From NCBI GenBank assembly GCA_002841375.1, contig PGZO01000015.1, forward strand, positions 24,338 through 88,337: a stretch of DNA of 64,000 nt, read 5' to 3'. This document shows, piece after piece, positions 19,304 to 28,510 of this stretch; the stretch's first letter is position 1; each line of letters begins with the position of its first letter. Under the pieces are notes generated by a model. That model was given only the letters and a program-made list of their open reading frames with translations. It was not told the DNA's origin and ran no database searches. This DNA is from Firmicutes bacterium HGW-Firmicutes-7 (GTDB lineage: Bacteria > Bacillota > Clostridia > Lachnospirales > Vallitaleaceae). Position numbers and translations under genes: made by a program.

Positions 19304-19351
19304 TGTGGACTGCCCTTTGACTGCTTGACACAATCAACACAATAAGTCCTA

Positions 19352-19380
19352 TTGACTATTTATTTTTTGTGTGATAGTAT
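19352..19380 (+). promoter_or_regulatory. Sigma-A promoter of the GntR regulator
   Basis: TTGACT (19352-19357), 17-base spacer, TAGTAT (19375-19380). The start codon is 35 bases downstream. No copy of the cluster operator is seen here, so autoregulation is not evident. Confidence 0.65.
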
Positions 19381-19415
19381 GAAAACTAATATGACACTAT
19401 ATTCAGGAGAATAAC

Positions 19416-20135
19416 ATGCTAAACAGAAAGGATCCAATACCATTATATGTCCAATTATATCGTAGATTAAAACAAGATATTATTAAAGGTACTTATTCCA
19501 ATGGTAGTATGATTCCATCTGAGGCTCAACTAATTAAACAATATAATGTTACGCGTACAACTATTAGAAAAGCTGTATCAACGTTAGCACAAGAAGGTTT
19601 GGTAGAAACAATTCATGGTAAAGGTACCGTAGTATCTTTAAGAGAGTTGGATTACAATGTATGGAATTTTGGTAGTTTTACAGATTATTTAAGAATGTAT
19701 AATGAAACACCTAAATCATTGGTGATTGAAAATAAAGTAGTAGTGCATGATGAAAAAAAATATTTCAAGCTTTTAAGAGGCAGAGGCATAAATAAAAATG
19801 GCGAAATAGTTTATTTAACTTTAGATAATTCGCTTATTCCATATGATTTGTTTCCGGGTATAGAAAAATATGATTTTTCAGTAGAATCCTTTTACAACAT
19901 AATGAAGACGGTATATAATATTAAGCCTGATCATGTAAATATTAGAATTTTTCCTGTTATTGCAAGTGGACTTGCTCAAGAATTATTTAAAATTAATGAA
20001 ACGACGCCTATACTCAGAGTTGAAGGAACACTCTATTCAAAAGATAGTATTGAGCTTGAAAAGATTAGTTTAACCTATAGTCCTAATATTAACTTTAACA
20101 TTGTAAGTAGTGTTGGTGATAGGACGCAATATTAA
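19416..20135 (+). CDS. GntR/HutC-family transcriptional regulator
   Basis: 239 residues. N-terminal winged helix (about 5-75: 'PLYVQLYRRLKQDIIKGTYS', 'MIPSEAQLIKQYNVTRTTIR', 'EGLVETIHGKGTVV') and a C-terminal UTRA effector domain (about 95-235) that binds a small metabolite in this subfamily. AGGAGA lies 5 bases before the ATG. It precedes the polyol cluster, and two nearly identical 23-base sites in front of dhaM (20178) and the kinase gene (22571) are the likely operators. The inducer is probably a phosphorylated intermediate (inference). Confidence 0.9.
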   Translation: MLNRKDPIPLYVQLYRRLKQDIIKGTYSNGSMIPSEAQLIKQYNVTRTTIRKAVSTLAQEGLVETIHGKGTVVSLRELDYNVWNFGSFTDYLRMYNETPKSLVIENKVVVHDEKKYFKLLRGRGINKNGEIVYLTLDNSLIPYDLFPGIEKYDFSVESFYNIMKTVYNIKPDHVNIRIFPVIASGLAQELFKINETTPILRVEGTLYSKDSIELEKISLTYSPNINFNIVSSVGDRTQY

Positions 20136-20177
20136 AAAATCATACTATAAAGTCGGTCAAATATATTTTTTGTCATA

Positions 20178-20200
20178 ACTTATACGTACGACCGTACGAC
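20178..20200 (+). promoter_or_regulatory. Probable GntR operator, site 1 (dha operon)
   Basis: ACTTATACGTACGACCGTAC and three further bases; 20 of 23 positions match site 2 at 22571, and the identity extends upstream to TGTCA. Imperfect inverted symmetry around the centre fits a GntR dimer. It lies between the regulator gene and dhaM. Confidence 0.7.
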
Positions 20201-20284
20201 CCAAGGAATTAGGACGAAATTTGGTTTATTTTAGTAGTTTTGCCTGAGGGTGGCATAATAAAACACAAGATTGGAGGTATAAAC

Positions 20285-20683
20285 ATGGTTGGAATTGTCA
20301 TCGTATCTCACAGCAAACAAGCGGCAGAGGGTATTAGAGAATTATCCATGCAAATGGCAGGTCATGAGCAAAAGATTATAGCTGTAGGGGGCACAGACGA
20401 TGGTCGCATAGGTACCGATGCACTTAAAATATATGAAGCTATCCAAAATGCTGATTGTGGAAAGGGTGTTGTCGTTTTAGTAGATCTAGGAAGTGCAGTA
20501 TTAAGTACTACAGCAGCAATGGATTTATTAACTGAAGAGGGTATCATCATTGATGTTAGACTTGCTGATGCACCAGTTTTAGAAGGAAGTGTAAGTGCTG
20601 CAGTTCAAGCATTTATAGGTGGAACTATAGAGGAGGTTGTAGCAGCGGCAGAACTCGCTAGGCAAATATCAAAACAGCTTTAA
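20285..20683 (+). CDS. dhaM: PTS-dependent dihydroxyacetone kinase phosphodonor subunit DhaM (EIIA-Man type)
   Basis: 132 residues, a single EIIA-mannose-like domain with the phospho-His in 'VSHSKQAAEG' near the N-terminus and 'GKGVVVLVDLGSAVLSTTAA'. It carries phosphate from HPr to DhaL. I chose ATG 20285 (GGAGG 7 bases upstream) over an in-frame ATG at 20240 without a ribosome site. Unlike E. coli DhaM it lacks fused HPr and EI-like domains, as usual in Firmicutes. It is first in the dha operon, behind the operator. Confidence 0.9.
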   Translation: MVGIVIVSHSKQAAEGIRELSMQMAGHEQKIIAVGGTDDGRIGTDALKIYEAIQNADCGKGVVVLVDLGSAVLSTTAAMDLLTEEGIIIDVRLADAPVLEGSVSAAVQAFIGGTIEEVVAAAELARQISKQL

Positions 20684-20814
20684 TGAGTAAGTTAATGATG
20701 GATCAGCAAAAGGGCATAAGCACCTTTTTAACTGATAAATGATATATGAAATATATCAAAGAAACAGGCAATCAGAAACCACAAACAATATTTTGAAATG
20801 GAGGGTTTAGTTTT

Positions 20815-21810
20815 ATGAGAAGATTAATCAATGATCCGTACGAAATTGTTGAAGAAATGTTAGACGGTTACTGTAGAGCATTTGGTGACCATGTGAAATT
20901 ACTTGAACATGATGGTAGAGTTGTTGTAAGTAAAAATGCACCAAAGAAAGACAAAGTAGGCGTTATTGTTGGTGGTGGGTCTGGACATGAGCCTTTATTC
21001 TTAGGGTATGTTGGAGAGGGATTTGCAGATGCAGCGGTTATTGGCAATATTAATACATCTCCATCACCTGAACCATGTTATAACTCAGTAAAAGCAGTTG
21101 ATGCAGGTAAAGGTTGTATTTATCTATATGGAAATTATGCAGGGGATGTAATGAACTTTGATATTGGTGCAGAAATGGCTGCAGAAGAGGGTATCAGAGT
21201 AGAAACAGTTTTAATTACTGATGATGTAATCTCATCTAAAAACGTTGCAGACAGAAGAGGTATTGCTGGAGATTTCTTTGTATTTAAAGCAGCAGCAGCA
21301 AAAGCAGAAGAAGGTTCAGATCTTGACGGAGTAGTAGCTGCAGCTAAGAAAGCGAATGAAAACTGCGCAACTATGGGCGTTGCTTTAGGCGCTGCAGAAC
21401 ATCCAACAACAGGCAGTGAAATGTTTGAAATGGAATCTGGAGATATGGAAATCGGTATGGGTATTCACGGCGAGCCGGGCGTAAGAAGAGGGAAAACTGA
21501 ACCAGCTGATGCAGTAGTTACAGAAATTATGGATGTATTAGTGCCTGAACTTAAGTTAGCAAAAGGCGATGAGGTGTGTGTACTTGTTAATAGCCTTGGT
21601 GCCACACCAATGATGGATCTCTTTGTTGCTTTTAGAAAAGTATCTATGATTCTTGAAGAAAAAGGGGTAACTGTCCATAAAACATTTATCGGTACATATG
21701 CTTCTACAATGAATATGCCAGGAACTTCAGTTACATTATTAAAAGTTGATGATGAACTTAAGAAATTAATTGATTATCCTACAAACGCACCTTACTTTAT
21801 TCAAAAATAA
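20815..21810 (+). CDS. dhaK: Dihydroxyacetone kinase substrate-binding subunit DhaK (or ketotetrose kinase)
   Basis: 331 residues. Binds the keto sugar covalently through a His: His218 in 'GIHGEPG' is present, as are 'GGGSGHEPLFLGYVG' and 'NYAGDVMNFD'. The loop that usually reads TSP(T/S)PDQ is TSPSPEP here, a variation near the nucleotide/substrate region. With DhaL and DhaM it phosphorylates dihydroxyacetone at the expense of PEP. DhaK relatives that act on erythrulose exist in tetritol pathways, and the neighbours make that an alternative. Confidence 0.9.
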   Translation: MRRLINDPYEIVEEMLDGYCRAFGDHVKLLEHDGRVVVSKNAPKKDKVGVIVGGGSGHEPLFLGYVGEGFADAAVIGNINTSPSPEPCYNSVKAVDAGKGCIYLYGNYAGDVMNFDIGAEMAAEEGIRVETVLITDDVISSKNVADRRGIAGDFFVFKAAAAKAEEGSDLDGVVAAAKKANENCATMGVALGAAEHPTTGSEMFEMESGDMEIGMGIHGEPGVRRGKTEPADAVVTEIMDVLVPELKLAKGDEVCVLVNSLGATPMMDLFVAFRKVSMILEEKGVTVHKTFIGTYASTMNMPGTSVTLLKVDDELKKLIDYPTNAPYFIQK

Positions 21811-21857
21811 CCTTTGACATTAGGTTTATATGAAAATAAATTATAGGGGACCTGATT

Positions 21858-22508
21858 ATGTATAAAAATTATATATTAGATAAAGATTATTTTATTCAAG
21901 TCGTAAAAGATTTGGCAGTAATGGCTGAAGTGGAGAGGGATTATCTTACTAAATTGGACTCATTAATTGGAGACAGTGATCACGGTATAAATCTTTCAAT
22001 AGGCTTCAGAGAAGTTACTAAAAAATTACCTGAATGGGAAAATGAAAATATTACAGCCTTCTTTAAAAAAGTAGGTATGACACTTCTAGGTAAAGTTGGA
22101 GGAGCTGCTGGTCCTTTATACGGTGGTTTTTTTATGAAATTAGGAGAACCTGCAAATAACAAAGAGGAAGTTGATTTTGGAGAATTTTGTAACATGATTA
22201 AGAATGGAGTGGAGGCAGTTGAGAGTCGCGGAAAAGCTATTATTGCTGATAAAACCATGGTGGATACTTTTAGACCGGCACTAGATGCACTTATGGCAGC
22301 AGTAGAAGCAGGTCAACAACCACTAGATGCATTTGACAAATGTGTTAAGGCTGGAGAAATTGGAAGAGATTCTACAATACCACTTATTGCAAAAAAAGGA
22401 AGAGCGCTCCGCCTAGGAGAAAGAGCAATTGGTCATATGGATCCGGGTTCTGCATCTTCGTATATGATTCTGAACATATTTTACGAAAATATGAAGAAAA
22501 GATTCTGA
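21858..22508 (+). CDS. dhaL: Dihydroxyacetone kinase ADP-binding subunit DhaL
   Basis: 216 residues. All-helical nucleotide domain: Mg-binding Asp residues in 'LDSLIGDSDHGINLS' (the usual GDGDHG is GDSDHG here), 'KVGGAAGPLYGGFF', 'ADKTMVDTFRPA' and C-terminal 'LGERAIGHMDPGSAS'. It holds a tightly bound ADP that is rephosphorylated by DhaM and passes the phosphate to the sugar on DhaK. It starts 47 bases after dhaK and ends the first transcription unit, followed by a hairpin. Confidence 0.92.
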   Translation: MYKNYILDKDYFIQVVKDLAVMAEVERDYLTKLDSLIGDSDHGINLSIGFREVTKKLPEWENENITAFFKKVGMTLLGKVGGAAGPLYGGFFMKLGEPANNKEEVDFGEFCNMIKNGVEAVESRGKAIIADKTMVDTFRPALDALMAAVEAGQQPLDAFDKCVKAGEIGRDSTIPLIAKKGRALRLGERAIGHMDPGSASSYMILNIFYENMKKRF

Positions 22509-22512
22509 AATA

Positions 22513-22542
22513 GAAATCACTGCCCGAACGGGTAGTGATTTC
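22513..22542 (+). terminator. Hairpin after dhaL, without clear T run
   Basis: GAAATCACTGCCCG / CGGGTAGTGATTTC, a 14-bp stem with a 2-base loop. No T run follows, so it may stabilise the dha mRNA 3' end or act as a weak terminator. Confidence 0.5.
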
Positions 22543-22570
22543 ATAAATAATAAAATTATTATATGTCAAA

Positions 22571-22593
22571 ACTTATACGTACAACCGTACAAG
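22571..22593 (+). promoter_or_regulatory. Probable GntR operator, site 2 (kinase operon)
   Basis: ACTTATACGTACAACCGTAC plus AAG; near-identical to site 1. A half-site ATACGTAC recurs at 22723-22730. The gene-free stretch 22509-22847 otherwise holds the dhaL hairpin and an AT-rich leader; I found no confident -35/-10 pair. Confidence 0.7.
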
Positions 22594-22847
22594 ATTGCAT
22601 CGAATCTTAGATTATTAATTATAGTTGTTTAAGCTATAAAGTAGAACATACTAGATAGGTATTTTGTAAAGGCTATAATGAAATATTGAATTACTTATGG
22701 GGTAGGATTCAATAAATTCATCATACGTACTTTTATAAATTCTTATATAGGGTCATAGTAGAGCTTTGTTGATTTATTATGAACATTTGTGTAGAAATAT
22801 GCACAAGGAACCAGTAAAACTCATTTTGAATTGGAGGGAAAAGGCAA

Positions 22848-24338
22848 ATGGGAAACTATGTATTAGTAATGGATCAGGGTACAACAAGTTCAAGGGCTGC
22901 TATTTTTAATGAAAGAGGAGAAAGAATAGCAATGGATAACAAGGAGTTCAACCAAATATATCCAAAGCCAGGTTGGTTTGAACACGATGGTACAGCTATT
23001 TGGAATGTAACACTTGAAGTATCTAAAAATGCGCTTAAAAAAGCAAATTTAACAGGAAAAGATATTTCAGCAATAGGAATTACAAATCAACGTGAAACTA
23101 CCACTATGTGGGATAAGGAAACAGGTACACCTGTTTACAATTCTATTGTTTGGGCATGTAGAAGAGGTAGCGAAATCTGTTCAGATTTAATTGACAAGGG
23201 ATATGATAATACCTTTAATAAAAAAACTGGTTTAGTCATAGACGCAACCTATTCAGCTTCAAAAATTAAATGGATATTTGACAATGTTCCTGGAACAAAA
23301 GAAAAAGCCGCTGAAGGTAAATTATTATTTGGAACAATTGATACCTGGCTGCTTTGGAATTTGACAAAAGGTAAAGTACATGCGACAGATCCATCGAATG
23401 CTTCACGAACAATGCTTTACAATGTTTATGATTTAAAGTGGGATGAAGAATTGCTTGATATTCTTAATATTCCTAAAAATATATTTCCAGAAGTCAAGGA
23501 TTCAATTGGCATCTTTGGATATGCTGACAAAGAATGGTTTGGTCATGAAATTCCAATTTCAGGTATCGCAGGGGATCAACAAGCTGCTCTTTTTGGTCAA
23601 GCATGTAATGAACCTGGAGATGCTAAAAATACATATGGAACGAGCTGTGTACCACTCATGTTTATTGGCGATAAACCAGTATATAGTGAAAAAGGGCTTT
23701 TAACCTTAGCTTGGGGTATAAATGGAAAGGCTCAATATTCAACAGGCGCAAGTATTCTTACTGGTGGAGCAGCAGTTCAGTGGCTAAGAGATGGACTTAA
23801 AATTATCAAAACTACACCTGAATCTGAGGCGCTTGCAAGAAGTGTTGAAGATACAGCTGGTGTATATTTTGTTCCAGCTTTTCAAGGTCTAGCAGCTCCC
23901 CATTGGGATATGTATGCAAGAGGTATGATTATCGGAATCACTGCGGGTGTTACGGGTGCTCATATTGCCAGAGCTACGCTTGATTCTATGGCTTATCAAA
24001 CGAGAGACCTTCTTGATCAAATGGAAAAAGAATCAGGAACAAAGCTTAAATCACTTAAGGTAGATGGTGGTGCAGCAAATAATGATTATTTAATGCAATT
24101 CCAAGCAGATATATTAAATGTTCCAGTAATTAGACCTGCTGACGTGGAAACAACATCATTGGGCACTGCATATCTTGCTGGGCTTGGCGTAGGTATTTGG
24201 AAAGATCAAAGTGAATTAAAAGAACTTTGGAAAGCAGAAAAAACTTTTTATCCTACCATGGATGAAGAGAAAAGAGAAGAATTATATGCTGGATGGAAGA
24301 GAGCGGTCGAATTCTCTAAAGGCTGGATAGAAAGATAG
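22848..24338 (+). CDS. GlpK-like FGGY polyol kinase with altered substrate pocket
   Basis: 496 residues, aligning over its whole length with glycerol kinase: 'DQGTTSSRAAIFN', 'ITNQRETT', 'GIAGDQQAALFG', 'AYQTRDLLDQME', 'VDGGAANN'. Glycerol-contacting residues R83, E84, W103 and D245 (E. coli numbering) are kept, but Tyr135 is replaced by Thr134 ('VIDATYSASK' where E. coli has VIDPYFSGTK) and Phe270 by Val268 ('GTSCVPLM' versus GTGCFMLM). Both changes would enlarge the pocket. It heads a second transcription unit with its own operator and GGAGGG ribosome site. Glycerol kinase remains possible; a larger polyol such as a tetritol is the alternative. Confidence 0.85.
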   Translation: MGNYVLVMDQGTTSSRAAIFNERGERIAMDNKEFNQIYPKPGWFEHDGTAIWNVTLEVSKNALKKANLTGKDISAIGITNQRETTTMWDKETGTPVYNSIVWACRRGSEICSDLIDKGYDNTFNKKTGLVIDATYSASKIKWIFDNVPGTKEKAAEGKLLFGTIDTWLLWNLTKGKVHATDPSNASRTMLYNVYDLKWDEELLDILNIPKNIFPEVKDSIGIFGYADKEWFGHEIPISGIAGDQQAALFGQACNEPGDAKNTYGTSCVPLMFIGDKPVYSEKGLLTLAWGINGKAQYSTGASILTGGAAVQWLRDGLKIIKTTPESEALARSVEDTAGVYFVPAFQGLAAPHWDMYARGMIIGITAGVTGAHIARATLDSMAYQTRDLLDQMEKESGTKLKSLKVDGGAANNDYLMQFQADILNVPVIRPADVETTSLGTAYLAGLGVGIWKDQSELKELWKAEKTFYPTMDEEKREELYAGWKRAVEFSKGWIER

Positions 24339-24465
24339 TTCATTAAATAGGGGATAGGATGCTTATCAAAAGTGATATAAGTCTGAAAAGTATTCCTTTA
24401 CCCCATTTATTTTAGGAAAATTGGATTGAATTTGTGCATGAAGCACTAGGAAAGGAATGGGAAAA

Positions 24466-25926
24466 ATGCAAGAATTTGATGTTATAGTTATTGGCGGTGG
24501 TATCGTTGGTACGGCAATAGCAAGAGAATTATCTAGATTTAAGTTGAGAACGGCGCTACTTGAAGCCAATGTTGATATCGGAGCTGCTTCTACTAAAGGG
24601 AATGGCGGGGTTACACATTCTGGTTATGATCCTAAACAAGGAACATTAAAATCTAAAATAAATGTTAAAGGCACTTTGATGATTCCAAAGCTTTCTAAAG
24701 AGCTTGGATTTAAATTCATTAATTCAGGTACAATGACGCTTGGCTTTGAAGACAGTGATTTGTCTGTTTTGCAAAAATTATATAAAAATGGTTTAGCAAA
24801 TGGAGTACCTGGTATTAAATTAATAGGAAGAGATGAAATATTAAAAATTGATAAAAAAGCTAACCCAAAAGCAACAATGGCGTTACATGCTCCGACAGCA
24901 GGCGTTGTTGATCCATTTGAGTTTGCAATTGCGCTTGCTGAGAATGCGAGTGAAAACGGTGTTGAATTCTTTAGAAGCCAAAAGGTAATAGGTATTGAAA
25001 AAGAGAAAAATCATTTTGTAGTTAAAACACAAAATAATTCTTATAAAACGAACTACATAGTAAATGCAGCAGGTGTTTATGGAAGTGAAGTGGCAAATAT
25101 GGTAGGTATTTATGATTATGAGGTTAAACCAAGATATGGAGAAATTTTAGTGATTGATAAGGCTATTGGTTTTCAATTAAGCAGCGTTTTCTTTCCAGTC
25201 CCAGGTAATCATACGAAGGGTGTTGCAGTGATACCTACACCAGATGGAAATATTATTGTTGGATCTACAGCAAGAATGACGGAGGATAAGGAAGATGTGT
25301 CCGTTACTAGGGAAGGTATATCAGAGCTATTAAAAGGTGCTAAGCTGTTGGTACCTGATATTGATGAAAGATATCTTATTAGGGAATTTGCAGGATTACG
25401 TCCTGTTGCAATAAATAATAATGACGATTTTGTGATAGCAGCTTCAAAAGAAGTAAAGGGTTTTATTAATGCGATAGGTATCCAATCCCCTGGAGTGGGT
25501 GCAGCACCCGCAATTGCAGAATATGTAATGGATATTTTATCTAATGAAGGACTTGAATTGAAAGAAAAAGAAGATTTTAATCCATACAGAACAGCGATCG
25601 TTGATTTTAGTGAAGCGAATGATCAAGAGAAATCAAAGCTGATAAAAGAGAATCTAATGTATGGCAATGTAATTTGTAGATGTGAATGTGTGACTGAGGC
25701 AGAAATAGTGCAGGCAATTCATAGACCAGTTGGGGCTACAACGGTGGATGGTGTTAAGCGGAGAGTTAGAGCTGGTATGGGACGTTGTCAAGGTGGATTT
25801 TGCCAACCTAAGGTAGTATCGATTCTTGCTAGAGAATTAAGAATACCGCTTGAAGCAGTGTTGTTAGAGAATAAAAATTCAAACATTGTTATTGGAAAGT
25901 TAAAGCATCAGGAGGTGAAGGGATAA
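24466..25926 (+). CDS. FAD-dependent (glycerol-3-phosphate-type) dehydrogenase with BFD-like [2Fe-2S] domain
   Basis: About 486 residues. N-terminal FAD-binding DAO domain with 'IVIGGGIVGTAIARELSRF' and an FAD-contact segment 'GAASTKGNGGVTHSGYD'; C-terminal BFD-like iron-sulfur domain (about 400-465) with 'CRCECVTEAEI' and 'GRCQGGFC'. The triad of this protein, the next flavoprotein and a DUF1667 protein replaces GlpABC in many clostridia and oxidises polyol phosphate to keto-sugar phosphate (family inference). The ATG at 24466 has the better ribosome spacing; ATG 24457 is in frame. Next gene overlaps by TAATG. Confidence 0.85.
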   Translation: MQEFDVIVIGGGIVGTAIARELSRFKLRTALLEANVDIGAASTKGNGGVTHSGYDPKQGTLKSKINVKGTLMIPKLSKELGFKFINSGTMTLGFEDSDLSVLQKLYKNGLANGVPGIKLIGRDEILKIDKKANPKATMALHAPTAGVVDPFEFAIALAENASENGVEFFRSQKVIGIEKEKNHFVVKTQNNSYKTNYIVNAAGVYGSEVANMVGIYDYEVKPRYGEILVIDKAIGFQLSSVFFPVPGNHTKGVAVIPTPDGNIIVGSTARMTEDKEDVSVTREGISELLKGAKLLVPDIDERYLIREFAGLRPVAINNNDDFVIAASKEVKGFINAIGIQSPGVGAAPAIAEYVMDILSNEGLELKEKEDFNPYRTAIVDFSEANDQEKSKLIKENLMYGNVICRCECVTEAEIVQAIHRPVGATTVDGVKRRVRAGMGRCQGGFCQPKVVSILARELRIPLEAVLLENKNSNIVIGKLKHQEVKG

Positions 25927-27176
25927 TGGAATTCAATTATGATGTAGTGGTTGTTGGAGGTGGTCCTGCAGGTTTAGGTGCGGCAGCGAAAGCAAAGGAA
26001 AGTGGATTGAAGGTTGCCATTTTAGAAAGAAACTTTGAACTAGGAGGTATATTAAATCAGTGCATTCATAGTGGCTTTGGATTAGGTTACTTTGGAGAAG
26101 ATTTAACGGGTCCAGAATATTCGGAAAGATTTATTGATCTTATCAATGAACAAGATATTGAAATCTTATTAAACACAATGGTTATAGAAATAACATCGGA
26201 TAGAGAAATAACTGCGGTAAATAAAAATGGTTTATTAAAAATTAAAGCGGGTGCAATTATATTAGCTATGGGTTGTCGTGAACGAACAAGAGGTGCAATA
26301 AAGATACCAGGTTCAAGGCCATCAGGTGTTTTTACAGCAGGGCAGGCCCAACGCTATATGAATTTAGAAAACCTCAAGCCAGGTAAAAAAGTTGTTATAC
26401 TTGGATCTGGAGACATTGGACTTATTATGGCAAGAAGAATGACGCTTGAGGGTATAAAGGTTCTTGGCGTTTATGAACTTATGCCATATGCCAATGGCCT
26501 TCAAAGAAATATCAAACAATGTTTAGATGATTTTAAGATTCCTCTTCATCTCTCAACTACAGTTATAGATATTATTGGTAAGAATAGGCTTGAAGCAGTA
26601 ATAGTAGCTCAGGTAGATGAGAAGGGAAATCCTATTGAAGGAACTGAAGAAAAGATAGAATGCGATACGCTTCTTTTATCCACTGGTTTAATACCTGAAA
26701 ATGAACTTTCTGTTAAAACGGGTATCATACTTAATAAATTAACGAATGGTCCGCTTGTAAATGCAAATCTTGAGACAAATATTAGAGGAATATTTGCTTG
26801 TGGTAATGCACTTCATGTGCATGATCTTGTAGATTATGTTACAAAAGAAGCTGAACTTGCTGGACAAAAAGCAGCGGATTTTGTTAGAGGAAAAACATCA
26901 TTATCTGAAAATATTGAAGTAACTCCAGGTGAAAATGTGAGATATACAGTGCCTAATTATATACCTACTCATATTGATGGAGCAATCAAGCTCTATTTTA
27001 GGGTAACAAAACCAATTGAATCAGGCAGAATTGTTGTAAAAGCCAATGGAAAAACAATTTTTACTGGAAAAGAAGATGCATTTAAACCTAGTGAAATGAT
27101 GATCTTTTATTTAACACCTAAAGTAGTAGCAGAAAATCTTTCTGATTTAACAGTTGCTATAAAGGAGGAAAAATAA
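25926..27176 (+). CDS. FAD/NAD(P)-dependent oxidoreductase, GlpA-associated
   Basis: 416 residues. Two Rossmann folds: FAD site 'VVVVGGGPAGLGAAAKAKES' and NAD site 'KKVVILGSGDIGLIMARRM', plus 'NIRGIFACGNALHVHDLVDY' of the pyridine-nucleotide-disulfide reductase superfamily. It lacks a CxxxxC redox disulfide, having 'GGILNQCIHSGFGLGYFG' instead. It likely passes electrons between the upstream dehydrogenase and NAD or another carrier. Its ATG overlaps the previous stop (TAATG), and its own stop is followed at once by the next ATG, so the three genes form one translational block. Confidence 0.87.
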   Translation: MEFNYDVVVVGGGPAGLGAAAKAKESGLKVAILERNFELGGILNQCIHSGFGLGYFGEDLTGPEYSERFIDLINEQDIEILLNTMVIEITSDREITAVNKNGLLKIKAGAIILAMGCRERTRGAIKIPGSRPSGVFTAGQAQRYMNLENLKPGKKVVILGSGDIGLIMARRMTLEGIKVLGVYELMPYANGLQRNIKQCLDDFKIPLHLSTTVIDIIGKNRLEAVIVAQVDEKGNPIEGTEEKIECDTLLLSTGLIPENELSVKTGIILNKLTNGPLVNANLETNIRGIFACGNALHVHDLVDYVTKEAELAGQKAADFVRGKTSLSENIEVTPGENVRYTVPNYIPTHIDGAIKLYFRVTKPIESGRIVVKANGKTIFTGKEDAFKPSEMMIFYLTPKVVAENLSDLTVAIKEEK

Positions 27177-27545
27177 ATGAATAGTGAAATATTAGTTTGC
27201 ATCATTTGTCCAAAAGCATGTATTTTGAATATTGAAATGGAAAATGAAAAAATAATCAGTATATTAGGAAATAAGTGCAAAAGAGGGGTAGACTACGCAG
27301 AAAAAGAGTTAACCAATCCTGAACGAGCGCTTTCTAGTACTGTGCTCATTAAGGGAGGGGTGCTTCCACTTTTACCAGTTCGTTCAAGTAAAGCGCTTCC
27401 AAAGGATAGTCTAATAAAGGTGATGGAAGTTATTGATAAAACAGAAGTAGTAGCGCCAGTTAAAATTGGGGATATCATTGTAAAAAATGTATCAAACCTT
27501 GGTGTGGATATCATTGCTTCTAGGAGTATGAGAAAGGTAATATAA
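27177..27545 (+). CDS. DUF1667 protein, third component of the dehydrogenase triad
   Basis: 122 residues. N-terminal Cys motif 'VCIICPKACILNIE' (CxxCxxxC) and a further Cys in 'GNKCKRGVDYAEKE', a likely iron-sulfur site, followed by a DUF1667-type body ('NPERALSSTVLIKGG', 'LPVRSSKALPKD'). In other clostridia this family is always next to the two flavoproteins. A role as small electron-transfer subunit is inferred. AAAGGAGG lies in the end of the previous gene. Confidence 0.87.
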   Translation: MNSEILVCIICPKACILNIEMENEKIISILGNKCKRGVDYAEKELTNPERALSSTVLIKGGVLPLLPVRSSKALPKDSLIKVMEVIDKTEVVAPVKIGDIIVKNVSNLGVDIIASRSMRKVI

Positions 27546-27585
27546 AGAATAGAAGATTAGTAAATTTGTTATTAGGAGGAATGAA

Positions 27586-28509
27586 ATGGCATTAGTTAAT
27601 TTGCAAGAAATATTAAAAGATGCAAGGGAAAAGAAATATGCGGTTGGAGCATTTGATGTAAGCAATTATGAGATGATTAGAGCTGTAATTGAGGTTGCAG
27701 AGGAAGAAAAATCACCAGTTATTTTAATGGGATTAAAATTAGATTTAGAAGGAATAGGGATTGAGTACCTTATGTCAATGATGAAGTTAGCTGCTGAAGG
27801 AGCTTCAGTACCTGTATGTATTCATCTAGATCATGCCACAGAATATGATTTGATTAAAAGAGCAATTGACCATGGCTTTACTTCAGTAATGTATGATGGC
27901 TCAATACTTTCATTAGAAGAAAATATTATTAATACAAAGAGAGTTTGCGAGCTTGCACATAAATATGGTGTTAATGTTGAAGCGGAACTTGGCCATGTAG
28001 GTGATGGTATAACTGGAAATTCGGAAACAGCTTCAGATGAAATAGTGAAAGAAAAGCTTACATTACCAGAAGAAATGGCAAGGTTTATTAATGAAACAGA
28101 AGTAGATGCATTAGCTGTATCCATTGGAACAGCACATGGTGTGTATGTATCAGAACCTAAGCTTGATTTTAAAAGACTTGAAATTCTAAATAAAATTTCT
28201 ACGGTTCCACTTGTACTGCATGGTGGTTCAGGAACACCTGACAACGATATTAGAAAATCAATTGAGCTTGGGATTTCAAAAATCAATATTTATTCAGAAG
28301 TTCTAAATGCTTATTACTCGGAATTAAAAAGAGCGTTAAATGCTTCAACCAATATGTCTCTTTGGCCAAGTGTAGTAAATAAAGAGCCAGTGGAAAATAT
28401 GAAAAAAGTGATTAGATCTAAAATAAGATTATTTGGGTCAAACAATAGGGCAATGAATAAAGATCTTAAGGATTCACATCAAAAGGATATAAAAAAGGGA
28501 GATTTTTAA
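27586..28509 (+). CDS. Class II (zinc) ketose-bisphosphate aldolase
   Basis: 307 residues. Family features: 'YAVGAFDVSNYEMIRAVIEV', zinc ligands in 'VCIHLDHATEYDLI' (HLDHA), 'VMYDGSILSLEENI', 'VEAELGHVGD' and 'LVLHGGSGTPDNDIRKSIEL'. It would join or cleave keto-phosphates with an aldehyde; whether it prefers fructose bisphosphate or another ketose cannot be read off. AGGAGG lies 6 bases before the ATG. It lies in the polyol operon after the dehydrogenase triad, so it probably processes the keto-phosphate produced there. Confidence 0.88.
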   Translation: MALVNLQEILKDAREKKYAVGAFDVSNYEMIRAVIEVAEEEKSPVILMGLKLDLEGIGIEYLMSMMKLAAEGASVPVCIHLDHATEYDLIKRAIDHGFTSVMYDGSILSLEENIINTKRVCELAHKYGVNVEAELGHVGDGITGNSETASDEIVKEKLTLPEEMARFINETEVDALAVSIGTAHGVYVSEPKLDFKRLEILNKISTVPLVLHGGSGTPDNDIRKSIELGISKINIYSEVLNAYYSELKRALNASTNMSLWPSVVNKEPVENMKKVIRSKIRLFGSNNRAMNKDLKDSHQKDIKKGDF

Positions 28510-28510
28510 A

